A stretch of DNA of 8,991 nt from Candidatus Cloacimonadota bacterium (GCA_004376305.1 SOKD01000152.1:1-8991); one strand, 5' to 3'; shown: positions 1 to 7,109, numbered from the stretch's first letter. The notes: a model not told the origin generated them from the letters alone. A program made the numbers and translations.

Positions 1-1997
1 AACAGTAGTCCTTTTAAGTAATGAATGGTACTTATCAGCGGTTGATCCTCGATAACAATGATAAGCGCGTGATTTAAGGTAATGAGAGCTGATGCAGTAT
101 CACCTTCTTTATAGAAGGACATCGCCTTTTGCATTTCACGATAACCTTCCAAATAGGATTTTCCCCTCGCTGCAGTCATATCATCAGTGCTGTCTTCCTT
201 CAGTATCTCAAAGCCATCGCTCCGGTAGGTTTTCCTTTTGCCCTGAGCAGTTTCAACAACTAAGATGAGCGGTTCTTTCTCGGTGATGTTTTTTATTGAG
301 AAACCTCCGGGAAGGAATCTGTACCAGAGAAGGCCACCAATCATCTCTTTTTCATTCCCACCCCACGGCGGGGATTGGTCATTGCAATCTGTTGTACGTA
401 ATGCTAAAAGAACAGGTTTGTCTCCCAGGCGTGCATTTTTCCCGGCACAGATTAAAGTTACTTCACCACTGGTGTCTCTGGAAAGATTGGTGACGGTTAT
501 TTTACCTGCATGCCAGAATCTTGTTGTTGTTCCCTTCTGGATTTTTGTAAAGAGAATGCAATCGAGACTGTCGTCGGTAATGGCAAACGGGATAAAATCA
601 AGGAGACCATCATCGTTTATGTCGAGCATGTGGATATCGTAGATTGCCCACTGGGAAGAGCCTTCTGGATAAAGAGATCTGTCCCCGATTTCCTCGCTGA
701 AAATAATCTTTCCGTTTTCACTGAGTACATAGAATTTGGCATTATCCTTCCCTTTTTTTCTTTCATCCTTTTCATTGGTGAGGAGAAATCCTGTACCTAA
801 AATGATTTCCATTTGATTATCGTTGTCGATATTTACCATTTTGAAAAATGTAATATCGGAGCCTGTTTTGAAATGCCAGAGCATTTTGCCGTCACCCGAT
901 TTTGCTTTGACAACATTTTTCTTGACGGAGAGAGATGCAACTTTACAGGGTCTTATGATTCGTATGATTTTCGGGATAAGAGTAGCAAAGACTATAAGTG
1001 CCAGTATGATAATTCCGCCAATAAATAGCGGCTTTATTGGTAAAGCAAGTTTCTTTCTTGCTTTTCGGGGAAGTTTCTTCTTCTGTGGTTGGGAAATGTG
1101 TGCAGGTTCTTTTTTCTTTTTTTTCTTCGCTTCAACTTTTTCGACTCGCTTTGGTTTCATTACTGGTTTTTTCTTCTCTTTTATTTCTTCTTTCTTTGGC
1201 TCTTTTATTTCAGGTTTCTCGGTAACCTTTTTATCCGAATATTTGTCCTTGCATACATGCAATTCTTCAATAAAGGTATGGAATGAATTGAATCTTTCTT
1301 CTGGATTATACCTGAGCAGTCTCTCAGTTACATATTTAAGACCGTAAGGAATGCTTTTTCTAAAATCTAAAAGCTTGTAGTTATACCCACTATAGGGATA
1401 AATATTGTTAAGCATTTCAAAGAGCAGTATACCAATTGCGAAAAGGTCTCCTTTCTCGCTGAAACTGTTATGTTTGATTTGCTCGGGTGATAAATACCTT
1501 GGGTTGAGAATCTCAGGTTTATCTGTTTTTCTGAAGAACTTCTCGGCTATTGAAAAGACAGGGTGCAGAATGGTAATATTATTTGTATCATGTACGATTA
1601 TATTTTTGGGTTCTATTCCAAGACCGAAAATCCCTTTTTCGTGAAATTTCTGGTATGCTCTGGCAATGTGATATATGAGCATTATTGCATTGAGTGGTTT
1701 GATTGGGCGATTCTGCTTTATAAGAAACTCGAGATTTTTACCTTCAATGATTTCTTCAAGTACCAGTATCCGAATACCCTTCTTTTTTATTTCAATTATC
1801 CTTGCAATGTCTTTGTATTCTTGCTGCGAGAAGTCATTGATAAGGTTCAAGAATTGATTGATCGCCTCTTTATTTGTTGTTATGTAGGGAATAATCTCGT
1901 TTAGATAGAGATGCTTTTCGCCACGCTTTGCTCTGTAAACATAAAGCGGCGGTCTTTTTTCCTCAAGCTCTTCTCTGATTATCTTTCCCTCTTCCAT
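1..1997 (-). CDS. Transmembrane pseudokinase with FG-GAP/VCBS-like exported domain (partial, C-terminus off the left edge)
   Basis: The 665 visible codons read open to the left edge. Residues about 15-250 have a Ser/Thr protein kinase fold: an EEIIEGKNLEFLI hinge, the PKN of the catalytic loop (130-132), YLSPEQ (168-173), a GDLFAIGILLFEML helix (183-196) and an NPEERF motif (231-236). The catalytic residues are gone. The beta3 Lys aligns with Asn33, HRD aligns with Gly-Leu-Gly (125-127), the loop Lys with Glu129, and DFG is replaced around HPVF (145-148). There is no glycine-rich loop. It should therefore be a pseudokinase that binds partners rather than phosphorylating them. A basic Lys/Glu/Pro linker (about 253-323) leads to one membrane helix (about 322-347), giving N-in, C-out topology. 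The exported part has two calcium-loop-like motifs, NIDNDNQME (389-397) and DINDDGLLD (459-467), typical of FG-GAP/VCBS propeller blades. The last visible residues (about 608-665) look helical and TPR-like. The ATG is chosen for an AGGAG 8 nt upstream. It starts 27 nt after the ACT-like gene. The fold is well supported; the function is unknown. Confidence 0.85.
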   Translation of the reverse strand, partial: MEEGKIIREELEEKRPPLYVYRAKRGEKHLYLNEIIPYITTNKEAINQFLNLINDFSQQEYKDIARIIEIKKKGIRILVLEEIIEGKNLEFLIKQNRPIKPLNAIMLIYHIARAYQKFHEKGIFGLGIEPKNIIVHDTNNITILHPVFSIAEKFFRKTDKPEILNPRYLSPEQIKHNSFSEKGDLFAIGILLFEMLNNIYPYSGYNYKLLDFRKSIPYGLKYVTERLLRYNPEERFNSFHTFIEELHVCKDKYSDKKVTEKPEIKEPKKEEIKEKKKPVMKPKRVEKVEAKKKKKKEPAHISQPQKKKLPRKARKKLALPIKPLFIGGIIILALIVFATLIPKIIRIIRPCKVASLSVKKNVVKAKSGDGKMLWHFKTGSDITFFKMVNIDNDNQMEIILGTGFLLTNEKDERKKGKDNAKFYVLSENGKIIFSEEIGDRSLYPEGSSQWAIYDIHMLDINDDGLLDFIPFAITDDSLDCILFTKIQKGTTTRFWHAGKITVTNLSRDTSGEVTLICAGKNARLGDKPVLLALRTTDCNDQSPPWGGNEKEMIGGLLWYRFLPGGFSIKNITEKEPLILVVETAQGKRKTYRSDGFEILKEDSTDDMTAARGKSYLEGYREMQKAMSFYKEGDTASALITLNHALIIVIEDQPLISTIHYLKGLL
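1029..1241 (-). other. Low-complexity Lys/Glu/Pro linker of the pseudokinase
   Basis: This stretch encodes residues about 253-323, made almost only of Lys, Glu, Pro, Arg and Val. It includes a run of six lysines (residues 291-296), and on the plus strand it appears as a run of T and C. It joins the kinase-like fold to the membrane helix, so it should lie on the cytoplasmic face. Its strong positive charge may contact phospholipid or nucleic acid. It also produces long spurious plus-strand open frames rich in Phe and Ser, which are not genes. Confidence 0.75.
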
Positions 1998-2005
1998 CCT
2001 TTCTT

Positions 2006-2010
2006 CTCCT
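2006..2010 (-). promoter_or_regulatory. Ribosome binding site of the pseudokinase gene
   Basis: The minus strand reads AGGAG, 8 nt before the ATG at 1997. It lies in the 27-nt gap after the stop codon of the ACT-like gene. It decides the start: two other ATGs just upstream (2023 and 2028) are out of frame. It is the only clear Shine-Dalgarno sequence in the leftward operon. Confidence 0.8.
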
Positions 2011-2024
2011 TTTCGTTTTCCATC

Positions 2025-3857
2025 TCATCGAAGGGATGGTATGGTTTCAAAGAAATGCTCAATATTCTCAATTGCCAGGTGTGGTATTGGTTTGTTATCC
2101 TCTTGAATACGAAGGATGACAACAGTTACATTCCTTCTCTCAATTCTACTCAGTGTTACTTCGTATTCTCTGAGTAATTCCAAAATGTGCGAGAGCAGTT
2201 TCATCCTGGATGAATAGACGAGTACCAGGATTGTTGAATTTGGAATAGTCTTTACCCCCGATATTGTTGAGTATTCCTTTGTTATCAATAAATATGGTTC
2301 TCTTTTCGTTTCAAACAGTTCTAATCCCTTAATACCAAGTTTAATCTGCTCCGCAATTTCCTCAGGATCAGCACCAATCCTGTAGAAATCATCCAACCGA
2401 TAATAGAATTCTCTTACAAAATTTTCAGGATATGATTTGAGCTTCTCCTTGACCGAAAGCAGCTTTGTTACTTCAAGTTTCCTCATTCCTTCATCGAAAT
2501 CTCTGAAATCGCCAATAACATTTCGTATGCATCGCCTGATAATCCTGTAAATGTCCTCGATGTTTGTAAATGAAGCAAGATCAGCACCGATGTCAATGAT
2601 ATCAACCTCTACATCGCCATATTTCTTTGAGGGCTTTGCAGAGATGATACTAATTCCATTTTCTTTTTCCATGATTTCCGTTATTGTGTATGCATTGCCT
2701 GTTTTCCCTGTTGAGGATGTCCCGGTGACGACCAGAATTTTAAATTTTGCAAGGAAGGTGGTCATCTGCGCAATATTTATGTAAACCTGTGGTTTCCTTG
2801 ATAATGAGTATTCTTTAATCAGTAGAGGAATAATTGCCCGTAAGTAGTGCTCGAATCCCCCCATGAGTTCCATCCATTGAACTCTTTCCATTCGTCGTGC
2901 GATATGTGCTTTCATCAGAGCTCTTTTAATGTCCTGAATTTTCTTTTTTGAGTATGGTTTTTGCTTTTTATCGCACATTTCGATTCTGTACACGACAATA
3001 CCATCAGGTGTTACAAATTCTTTATTGTATTTTATTGTATAATCCGGCACAGCCAGGTAAATTGCCTCAAGCCAGTCGTTTAATGAGATGTCTCTTTCAA
3101 AAGCAGCAATGGTTATTCCTGTCAGGTGCTCACGGGTGGTTTTGATGTTTTTTATCTGGAATTGGGGTCTTCCTCCGGTTTTACGAACCCGCTGCAGAAA
3201 ATGGTAATTCATTACGATCTGCTGAGCGAGATCTGAATATTTTCTTTCTTCAAGGTACGATTCAGATCTGCTTGCGAAGAATTTCAATGCTTCACCTTCA
3301 TCCTTCAGAATAGCTTCTCTTTCTTGCTGTGTTGTTATTATTGTCTTAATTTTTTCGATAACATGCCCATATATTTCACGTTTCTTTGCCTCACCTGCAA
3401 GAAGTGATGTTTTTGCTTTGCTCCCCGTTGCAACTACCCGGAGATCCTTGAGCATATGTGATCTGTTGTGATTGAATCTCTGCAGTTCCTCTTTCGTTCT
3501 TAGGGTGATTGTTAAGAGAACAATACCCAATTCGCTCTGTTCATATTGGATGATAAAGCCTTCCACAGAGGACAAATTCCAACCTTTTTCATGGAATACT
3601 CCAATACAACTATCAGAAAGTCCTGGCCAGTCTGAACTGAGAATACCGATGGGGGCATTGAAGGGTAGTTTTACCCGATTGAATTCAGGGAAATAAAAAA
3701 CAGTTGGTTCCTGAGATCGTTTCCATTTTCGTATAAGTTCACTGACGATTTTGTCTTTCTTCGTCTCCGGGAATACAATTCGCGCATTCCGGATAAAGGA
3801 TTGTATACTGCTCATTGTTTGCTTTTTCATCTTTTTTGCAGCTTCTTTTCCTGACAT
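2025..3857 (-). CDS. Multi-ACT-like regulatory protein with an embedded P-loop-like sequence
   Basis: This is a 610-residue soluble protein with no signal peptide or membrane helix; I do not recognise a named family. Residues about 68-118 look like an ACT domain: a strand, the turn DWPGLSDS, a helix, then a strand after KGWNLSSVEG. Similar strand-turn-helix-strand units occur at about 246-293 (TGITIAAFERDISLNDWLEAI), 372-423 (ILVVTG, then NAYTITEIMEKENGISII) and 541-587 (STILVLVYSSRMKLLSHILELL). The region 160-240 is mostly helical and charged. ACT domains bind amino acids or other small ligands and control linked proteins, so a cytoplasmic sensor is plausible. Residues 379-386, GTSSTGKT, match the Walker A pattern but fall in the turn where an ACT domain binds ligand. 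No convincing Walker B follows, so an NTPase role is doubtful. It starts 4 nt after the lipoprotein stop with no Shine-Dalgarno sequence, which suggests translational coupling; Met10 or Met15 are possible alternative starts. Confidence 0.75.
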   Translation of the reverse strand: MSGKEAAKKMKKQTMSSIQSFIRNARIVFPETKKDKIVSELIRKWKRSQEPTVFYFPEFNRVKLPFNAPIGILSSDWPGLSDSCIGVFHEKGWNLSSVEGFIIQYEQSELGIVLLTITLRTKEELQRFNHNRSHMLKDLRVVATGSKAKTSLLAGEAKKREIYGHVIEKIKTIITTQQEREAILKDEGEALKFFASRSESYLEERKYSDLAQQIVMNYHFLQRVRKTGGRPQFQIKNIKTTREHLTGITIAAFERDISLNDWLEAIYLAVPDYTIKYNKEFVTPDGIVVYRIEMCDKKQKPYSKKKIQDIKRALMKAHIARRMERVQWMELMGGFEHYLRAIIPLLIKEYSLSRKPQVYINIAQMTTFLAKFKILVVTGTSSTGKTGNAYTITEIMEKENGISIISAKPSKKYGDVEVDIIDIGADLASFTNIEDIYRIIRRCIRNVIGDFRDFDEGMRKLEVTKLLSVKEKLKSYPENFVREFYYRLDDFYRIGADPEEIAEQIKLGIKGLELFETKREPYLLITKEYSTISGVKTIPNSTILVLVYSSRMKLLSHILELLREYEVTLSRIERRNVTVVILRIQEDNKPIPHLAIENIEHFFETIPSLR

Positions 3858-3861
3858 TTTG

Positions 3862-4419
3862 CTATCGAGATAGCGCCTTTACTATTCCCCAATCAATAAG
3901 GATACTATCTGTTCTGAAATCCTTCCAAGTAACGATTGACCATCTATTCATAGAATCGGGAGTAAGATGGAAATATGCAAGCCCCTTCGCGACAACCGAA
4001 GAATCAATTGATTCAAGATTCATTGTATAGGTACTGTAAAAATGTGCCTCAGTACTGGTGCTATCCTTTAGGGAATCTGAAAAATAGAGTTCAATACTGC
4101 TGAAGGTGTTGAAAATTTTTGTTGCCACTTCTACTTCAACATTGTAATACCAGTCATTGAAACTTCCGGGATTTACATACAAAGAATCGGAAAGATCTCC
4201 GAAGAATTCAAAATCAGAAAAAAGAGAGGCGCTATAATTTATTATATTTCTGTCTTCAAATGCTTGTTCGAGATTTGAAAGAACAAGGGAGGGACTGAGC
4301 GGTTCTTCCCATGCCGATTCCTGTTCTTCTGGTTTCGGTGCTTCCCTTGGATGAAACCAGTCGCATCCAGACAGAAGAATGATGGAAGCAAGAAAAAGAT
4401 GTATCTTTTTATACACCAT
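3862..4419 (-). CDS. Small lipoprotein, possibly NTF2-like
   Basis: This is a 185-residue protein with a clear lipoprotein signal: Lys4-Lys5, a hydrophobic stretch (LFLASIILL) and the lipobox LSGC with Cys19. Asp20 follows the cysteine. In Escherichia coli Asp at this place keeps lipoproteins in the inner membrane, but that rule may not apply here. A Pro/Glu-rich tether (about 24-42) is followed by a compact domain. It has an opening helix (SLVLSNLEQAFEDRNI), a FFGD segment and later alternating strands ending in a Trp-containing one (RWSIVTWKDF). This resembles the NTF2/SnoaL fold, often a ligand-binding or scaffold domain, but the match is by pattern only. The gene overlaps the 3' end of the barrel gene by 11 nt and lies 4 nt before the ACT-like gene. 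It has no Shine-Dalgarno sequence, so its translation is probably coupled to the upstream gene. Its partner is likely to be in the envelope. Confidence 0.85.
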   Translation of the reverse strand: MVYKKIHLFLASIILLSGCDWFHPREAPKPEEQESAWEEPLSPSLVLSNLEQAFEDRNIINYSASLFSDFEFFGDLSDSLYVNPGSFNDWYYNVEVEVATKIFNTFSSIELYFSDSLKDSTSTEAHFYSTYTMNLESIDSSVVAKGLAYFHLTPDSMNRWSIVTWKDFRTDSILIDWGIVKALSR

Positions 4420-6169
4420 AAGAAATTTTCGCTTTCGCTATAAAAAAATTTTTGCCATTATTTCTCTTCACCCATGTGATACTGAGATCGATGAATTTAT
4501 TCTTTGCTTCATTGTATTCCATACTCAGTGAGTAATGTTCTTCGATAAGTATCGAATTAAATTGATTAGATTCGTTACTGAGATTTATAAATTGATTCTT
4601 AATAACTGTGTATGCAGGAGTAAGGGTGAAAGTACTAAGAGGTTTAAGCTCAACATTTAATTCATAGGATTGCTTTTTATTCTCAATGTTGGGGTAGAAT
4701 AAATACTCACCGGTTTGGTAAGAAAAAAGATATGGGCCCCAATCCTGTTTAATGAGTTTGTATTTAAATGAAGGGCGTATTGTATGCAGGATAAGAAGCA
4801 ACAGCTTTGATTGATGAGAGAAACTTCGCGTAAAAAGATTTTTTTGTGAAGAATAGTCATATATCTGGTAATTGGCAATCAGTGAGAATGATTCCTCAAT
4901 CATGAATTTCTGTGGTGCGAAACGATTGACCACTGCTTCAACAGCGTATTTCGTTCTTGTTACATTATTGGCTGACATTTCACTGCGAACATAGATAATG
5001 TGGTTCTCTGTTCTTCCAAACGAAAGAGAAAGATCTGTGCCTTTTGAAAGTTCATATTTCGATACAAACAGATCTGCTTTCTCAAGGATGTCCCTGTCCG
5101 TTACCGTTAGCGGATTGGGAAAGGTGAAGGAGCTCAGCCGGATAGTTCTTTGGTAGGAGAGATCGGAATTCTGATGAGGTTGAAAATGAACTGTTGGTGT
5201 TATGGTTTTTATTTCTGAATACTCATCACTTATGCCATCCTGAAAGGTTTTTGTTCCATTATATCTCTGTGCGTTAATGTCAATCCTTAGTTTTGAATGT
5301 ATCTGGTAATTCACCGTGGATGAAATATCGTGGTGCATTCTTTTTTCGTTGGTGTGTTTTCCCCCAAAGCCCTGAAGAAGACTGTATATTTCGTTTTTGT
5401 ACCCACCATCGTATCTTGTAAAAACCACGAGGTGATTAAACGGGGAAAAATCAGTAAAAACGTTTCCTCTCATTGATTCAAGGAATTTTTCTTCTACTCC
5501 CTGCAGAATAGGGTATTGCGTAACGATGTTTTTCCCCTCGATATTTCCACCGATGAGTGCGGTCAAAAATGGCTGGTCAAAACTCAAGTCAACTAAAGCT
5601 TTCTTTTCGTTACTGATTGCCTGATCGAGAAAACCAATTTCTGTTTCAATGTTCGCGATATTTTTAATATCGAGCATTCCCTTAATACCCTTTCCTGTTC
5701 CGGGATTACTGATGGTGAGACTGTCCAGGATTATTCGCTCATAATGGTCACTGATCGAAAGAAAATAGGGAGTAATCTCTATCCATTCTCTGGGTCTGTA
5801 AACTGATTCTGCAAGCAGTTCATTTTTCGAAATCCTTGAATTAAAATCCGCTGTTTCTATTTTGCTATTCGCTATTTTTTCTTTTGCTCTGATAGTGAGA
5901 TAATCCCATGGTTGTATACCAAAAGTGAATGTTATGAAAGCTCGCTCTTCGATCTTGGATAAGGTTAGATTCTTACTTGCGTCCTGGGATGCATCGATGT
6001 CAAAGAAGAACTTGTGGATCTTTGTGGATGGCAGGGAAAAAAGTTGGCTATAAGAATAAATATCATTATAGTGATGAAAGAAAAATTGGTATTGAGATGC
6101 CTGCAATTGGGCAAAGACAAAAACAGGTACTAACAAGAAAAGAAGAATATGAGGTTTCAAATGTGTCAT
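4409..6169 (-). CDS. Predicted outer-membrane beta-barrel protein of unknown function
   Basis: From the ATG at 6169 this is a 586-residue protein. The start is chosen because it puts the signal peptide at the N-terminus: a short basic region (THLKPH), the hydrophobic core ILLFLLVPVFVFA, and a likely cleavage at VFA-Q. The frame is open further upstream to an ATG at 6208, 12 nt after the rsmA stop, which would add 13 residues before the signal. The mature protein has many amphipathic stretches with alternating polar and hydrophobic residues and aromatic girdle residues, for example KLRIDINAQRY, DLSLSFGRT, FSLIANYQIYDY and TLTPAYTVI, with polar turns between. This is the look of a beta-barrel with roughly 16 or more strands. 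It ends in KISYGV rather than the usual terminal Phe or Trp, so recognition by the BAM machinery may differ or be weak. I recognise no family. Neither start has a Shine-Dalgarno sequence. Its last codons overlap the lipoprotein start, which hints at coordinated production of a barrel-lipoprotein pair. Confidence 0.75.
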   Translation of the reverse strand: MTHLKPHILLFLLVPVFVFAQLQASQYQFFFHHYNDIYSYSQLFSLPSTKIHKFFFDIDASQDASKNLTLSKIEERAFITFTFGIQPWDYLTIRAKEKIANSKIETADFNSRISKNELLAESVYRPREWIEITPYFLSISDHYERIILDSLTISNPGTGKGIKGMLDIKNIANIETEIGFLDQAISNEKKALVDLSFDQPFLTALIGGNIEGKNIVTQYPILQGVEEKFLESMRGNVFTDFSPFNHLVVFTRYDGGYKNEIYSLLQGFGGKHTNEKRMHHDISSTVNYQIHSKLRIDINAQRYNGTKTFQDGISDEYSEIKTITPTVHFQPHQNSDLSYQRTIRLSSFTFPNPLTVTDRDILEKADLFVSKYELSKGTDLSLSFGRTENHIIYVRSEMSANNVTRTKYAVEAVVNRFAPQKFMIEESFSLIANYQIYDYSSQKNLFTRSFSHQSKLLLLILHTIRPSFKYKLIKQDWGPYLFSYQTGEYLFYPNIENKKQSYELNVELKPLSTFTLTPAYTVIKNQFINLSNESNQFNSILIEEHYSLSMEYNEAKNKFIDLSITWVKRNNGKNFFIAKAKISYGV

Positions 6170-6220
6170 TCTGTACTGTATCATTGTTGCGTTTGTGTAT
6201 CGCAGCATTTGTAAATAGTA

Positions 6221-7072
6221 CTATGGTTTTTTTTGAGTTTCCTTTAGTATGAGTTCAGAAATATCTACCATCTGTTCTATGGTTAGGTCGGTGGGCCTTG
6301 CCTGAGGTTGTAAACCGCTCTTCTGAAGAATTGTTTCGATGCAACGAGGAGGTATATTAAATGCAGATTTAATATTGTTTTTCAACATTTTTCTTTTTGA
6401 TCTAAACAGGTGATCGATTGTCCGGAATAAAAATATTTCATTTATGTGTTTCTTCGGTTGTTTACGCTTTTCGAGAAGGATGGTTGATGAGCTAATTGTA
6501 GGGGTAGGGTAAAAGAAGTTATTGGGAATAGTGAAGAGTTTTCTCGCTTTAAATCTGTAACGGATGTAGTATGTTAACGCAGTAGCATTACGGTCACCCG
6601 CCTCGGTGAGGAGCGTGTCAGCAACTTCTTTCTGTAACGTAATCACCACCGTAGAAAAGACATTCATAACGGTAATTCTTTTTATGATCTTTTTAGCACC
6701 TCTATAGGGAGGATTGGAAATAAGTTTTGGTGGCTTTGAACCATTGTGGGAGAAAAGCATGCGCTGTTTTAAGAGCAGGAAATCCTGCACGAGAAGTTGA
6801 AAATTCTTACAGGACGAAAATCGTTTCTTAAGATATCCCGACAGTTTTTTGTCAATTTCCACAGCGAGCAGTGTTGCTCCGCTATCGAGGATTTTTCCCG
6901 TTACAACACCAAGACCTGGTCCCACTTCTACGACGAAATCATCTTTTGAAAGTGCCGCTGCATCGACAATCCTGCCTGCGATTTCATCACTCGCAAGAAA
7001 ATTTTGTCCAAGCAGCTTTTGAGGAATAACTCCGATTTCTTTCAGAAGCTCTTTCAGTTCGAATTTTCTCAT
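6221..7072 (-). CDS. rsmA: 16S rRNA dimethyladenosine transferase RsmA/KsgA (divergent)
   Basis: From the ATG at 7072 this is a 283-residue enzyme, the usual length. RsmA uses S-adenosylmethionine to dimethylate two adjacent adenines in the 3' terminal helix of 16S rRNA (A1518 and A1519 in E. coli numbering), a late checkpoint of 30S assembly. The visible signatures are QKLLGQNFL (18-26), the SAM-binding EVGPGLG (49-55), the acidic VEID (71-74), Asp97 in VQDFL, the catalytic motif IV NPPY (120-123), FFYPTP (186-191), and SKRKMLKNNIKS (225-236) in the C-terminal helical domain. Two points differ from the family. Motif IV is NPPY where RsmA normally has NLPY, and it is followed by RGAKK rather than NIS. 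The C-terminal RPTDLTIEQ replaces RaExLsxxx. NPPY is the standard form in other adenine-N6 methyltransferases, so catalysis is probably kept. An in-frame GTG at 7090 is rejected because it overlaps the promoter -10. The gene heads the leftward operon. Erm-type methylases are a less likely alternative. Confidence 0.9.
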   Translation of the reverse strand: MRKFELKELLKEIGVIPQKLLGQNFLASDEIAGRIVDAAALSKDDFVVEVGPGLGVVTGKILDSGATLLAVEIDKKLSGYLKKRFSSCKNFQLLVQDFLLLKQRMLFSHNGSKPPKLISNPPYRGAKKIIKRITVMNVFSTVVITLQKEVADTLLTEAGDRNATALTYYIRYRFKARKLFTIPNNFFYPTPTISSSTILLEKRKQPKKHINEIFLFRTIDHLFRSKRKMLKNNIKSAFNIPPRCIETILQKSGLQPQARPTDLTIEQMVDISELILKETQKKP

Positions 7073-7080
7073 TGACAAAA

Positions 7081-7109
7081 AGTGTAGCACTTAACATATC
7101 GGTTGTCAA
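7081..7109 (-). promoter_or_regulatory. Sigma70-type promoter of the rsmA operon
   Basis: The minus strand reads TTGACA (7109-7104), a 17-nt spacer, then TACACT (7086-7081). The -35 is perfect and the -10 matches four of six positions. The -10 ends 8 nt before the rsmA ATG, so transcription would begin at about 7074-7072, on or next to the start codon. No Shine-Dalgarno sequence precedes the ATG. Together these point to a leaderless message. Confidence 0.7.

Noticed and set aside
265..2177. Several plus-strand open frames, including a Phe/Ser-rich one at 823-1347
   Set aside because: They lie opposite the pseudokinase gene, overlap one another in different frames, have no ribosome binding sites, and the Phe-rich one is the complement of the lysine-rich linker.
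3862..3873. Inverted repeat CTATC-GA-GATAG at the lipoprotein stop
   Set aside because: The stem is only 5 bp with a 2-nt loop, there is no T-run, and it sits next to a tightly spaced gene. It is too weak for a terminator.
6170..6208. ATG starts at 6208 and 6184 for the barrel gene
   Set aside because: They add polar residues before an otherwise normal signal peptide, and none has a ribosome binding site. They remain possible, with 6208 lying 12 nt after the rsmA stop.
6195..6235. Internal promoter before the barrel gene (TACTAT as -10)
   Set aside because: The sequence 17 nt upstream bears no resemblance to a -35, and the region is within the rsmA end.
7073..7090. GTG start at 7090 for rsmA
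   Set aside because: It overlaps the -10 region of a good promoter, and the six extra residues (LHFLS and the initiator) are not family-like. The ATG at 7072 gives a normal N-terminus.
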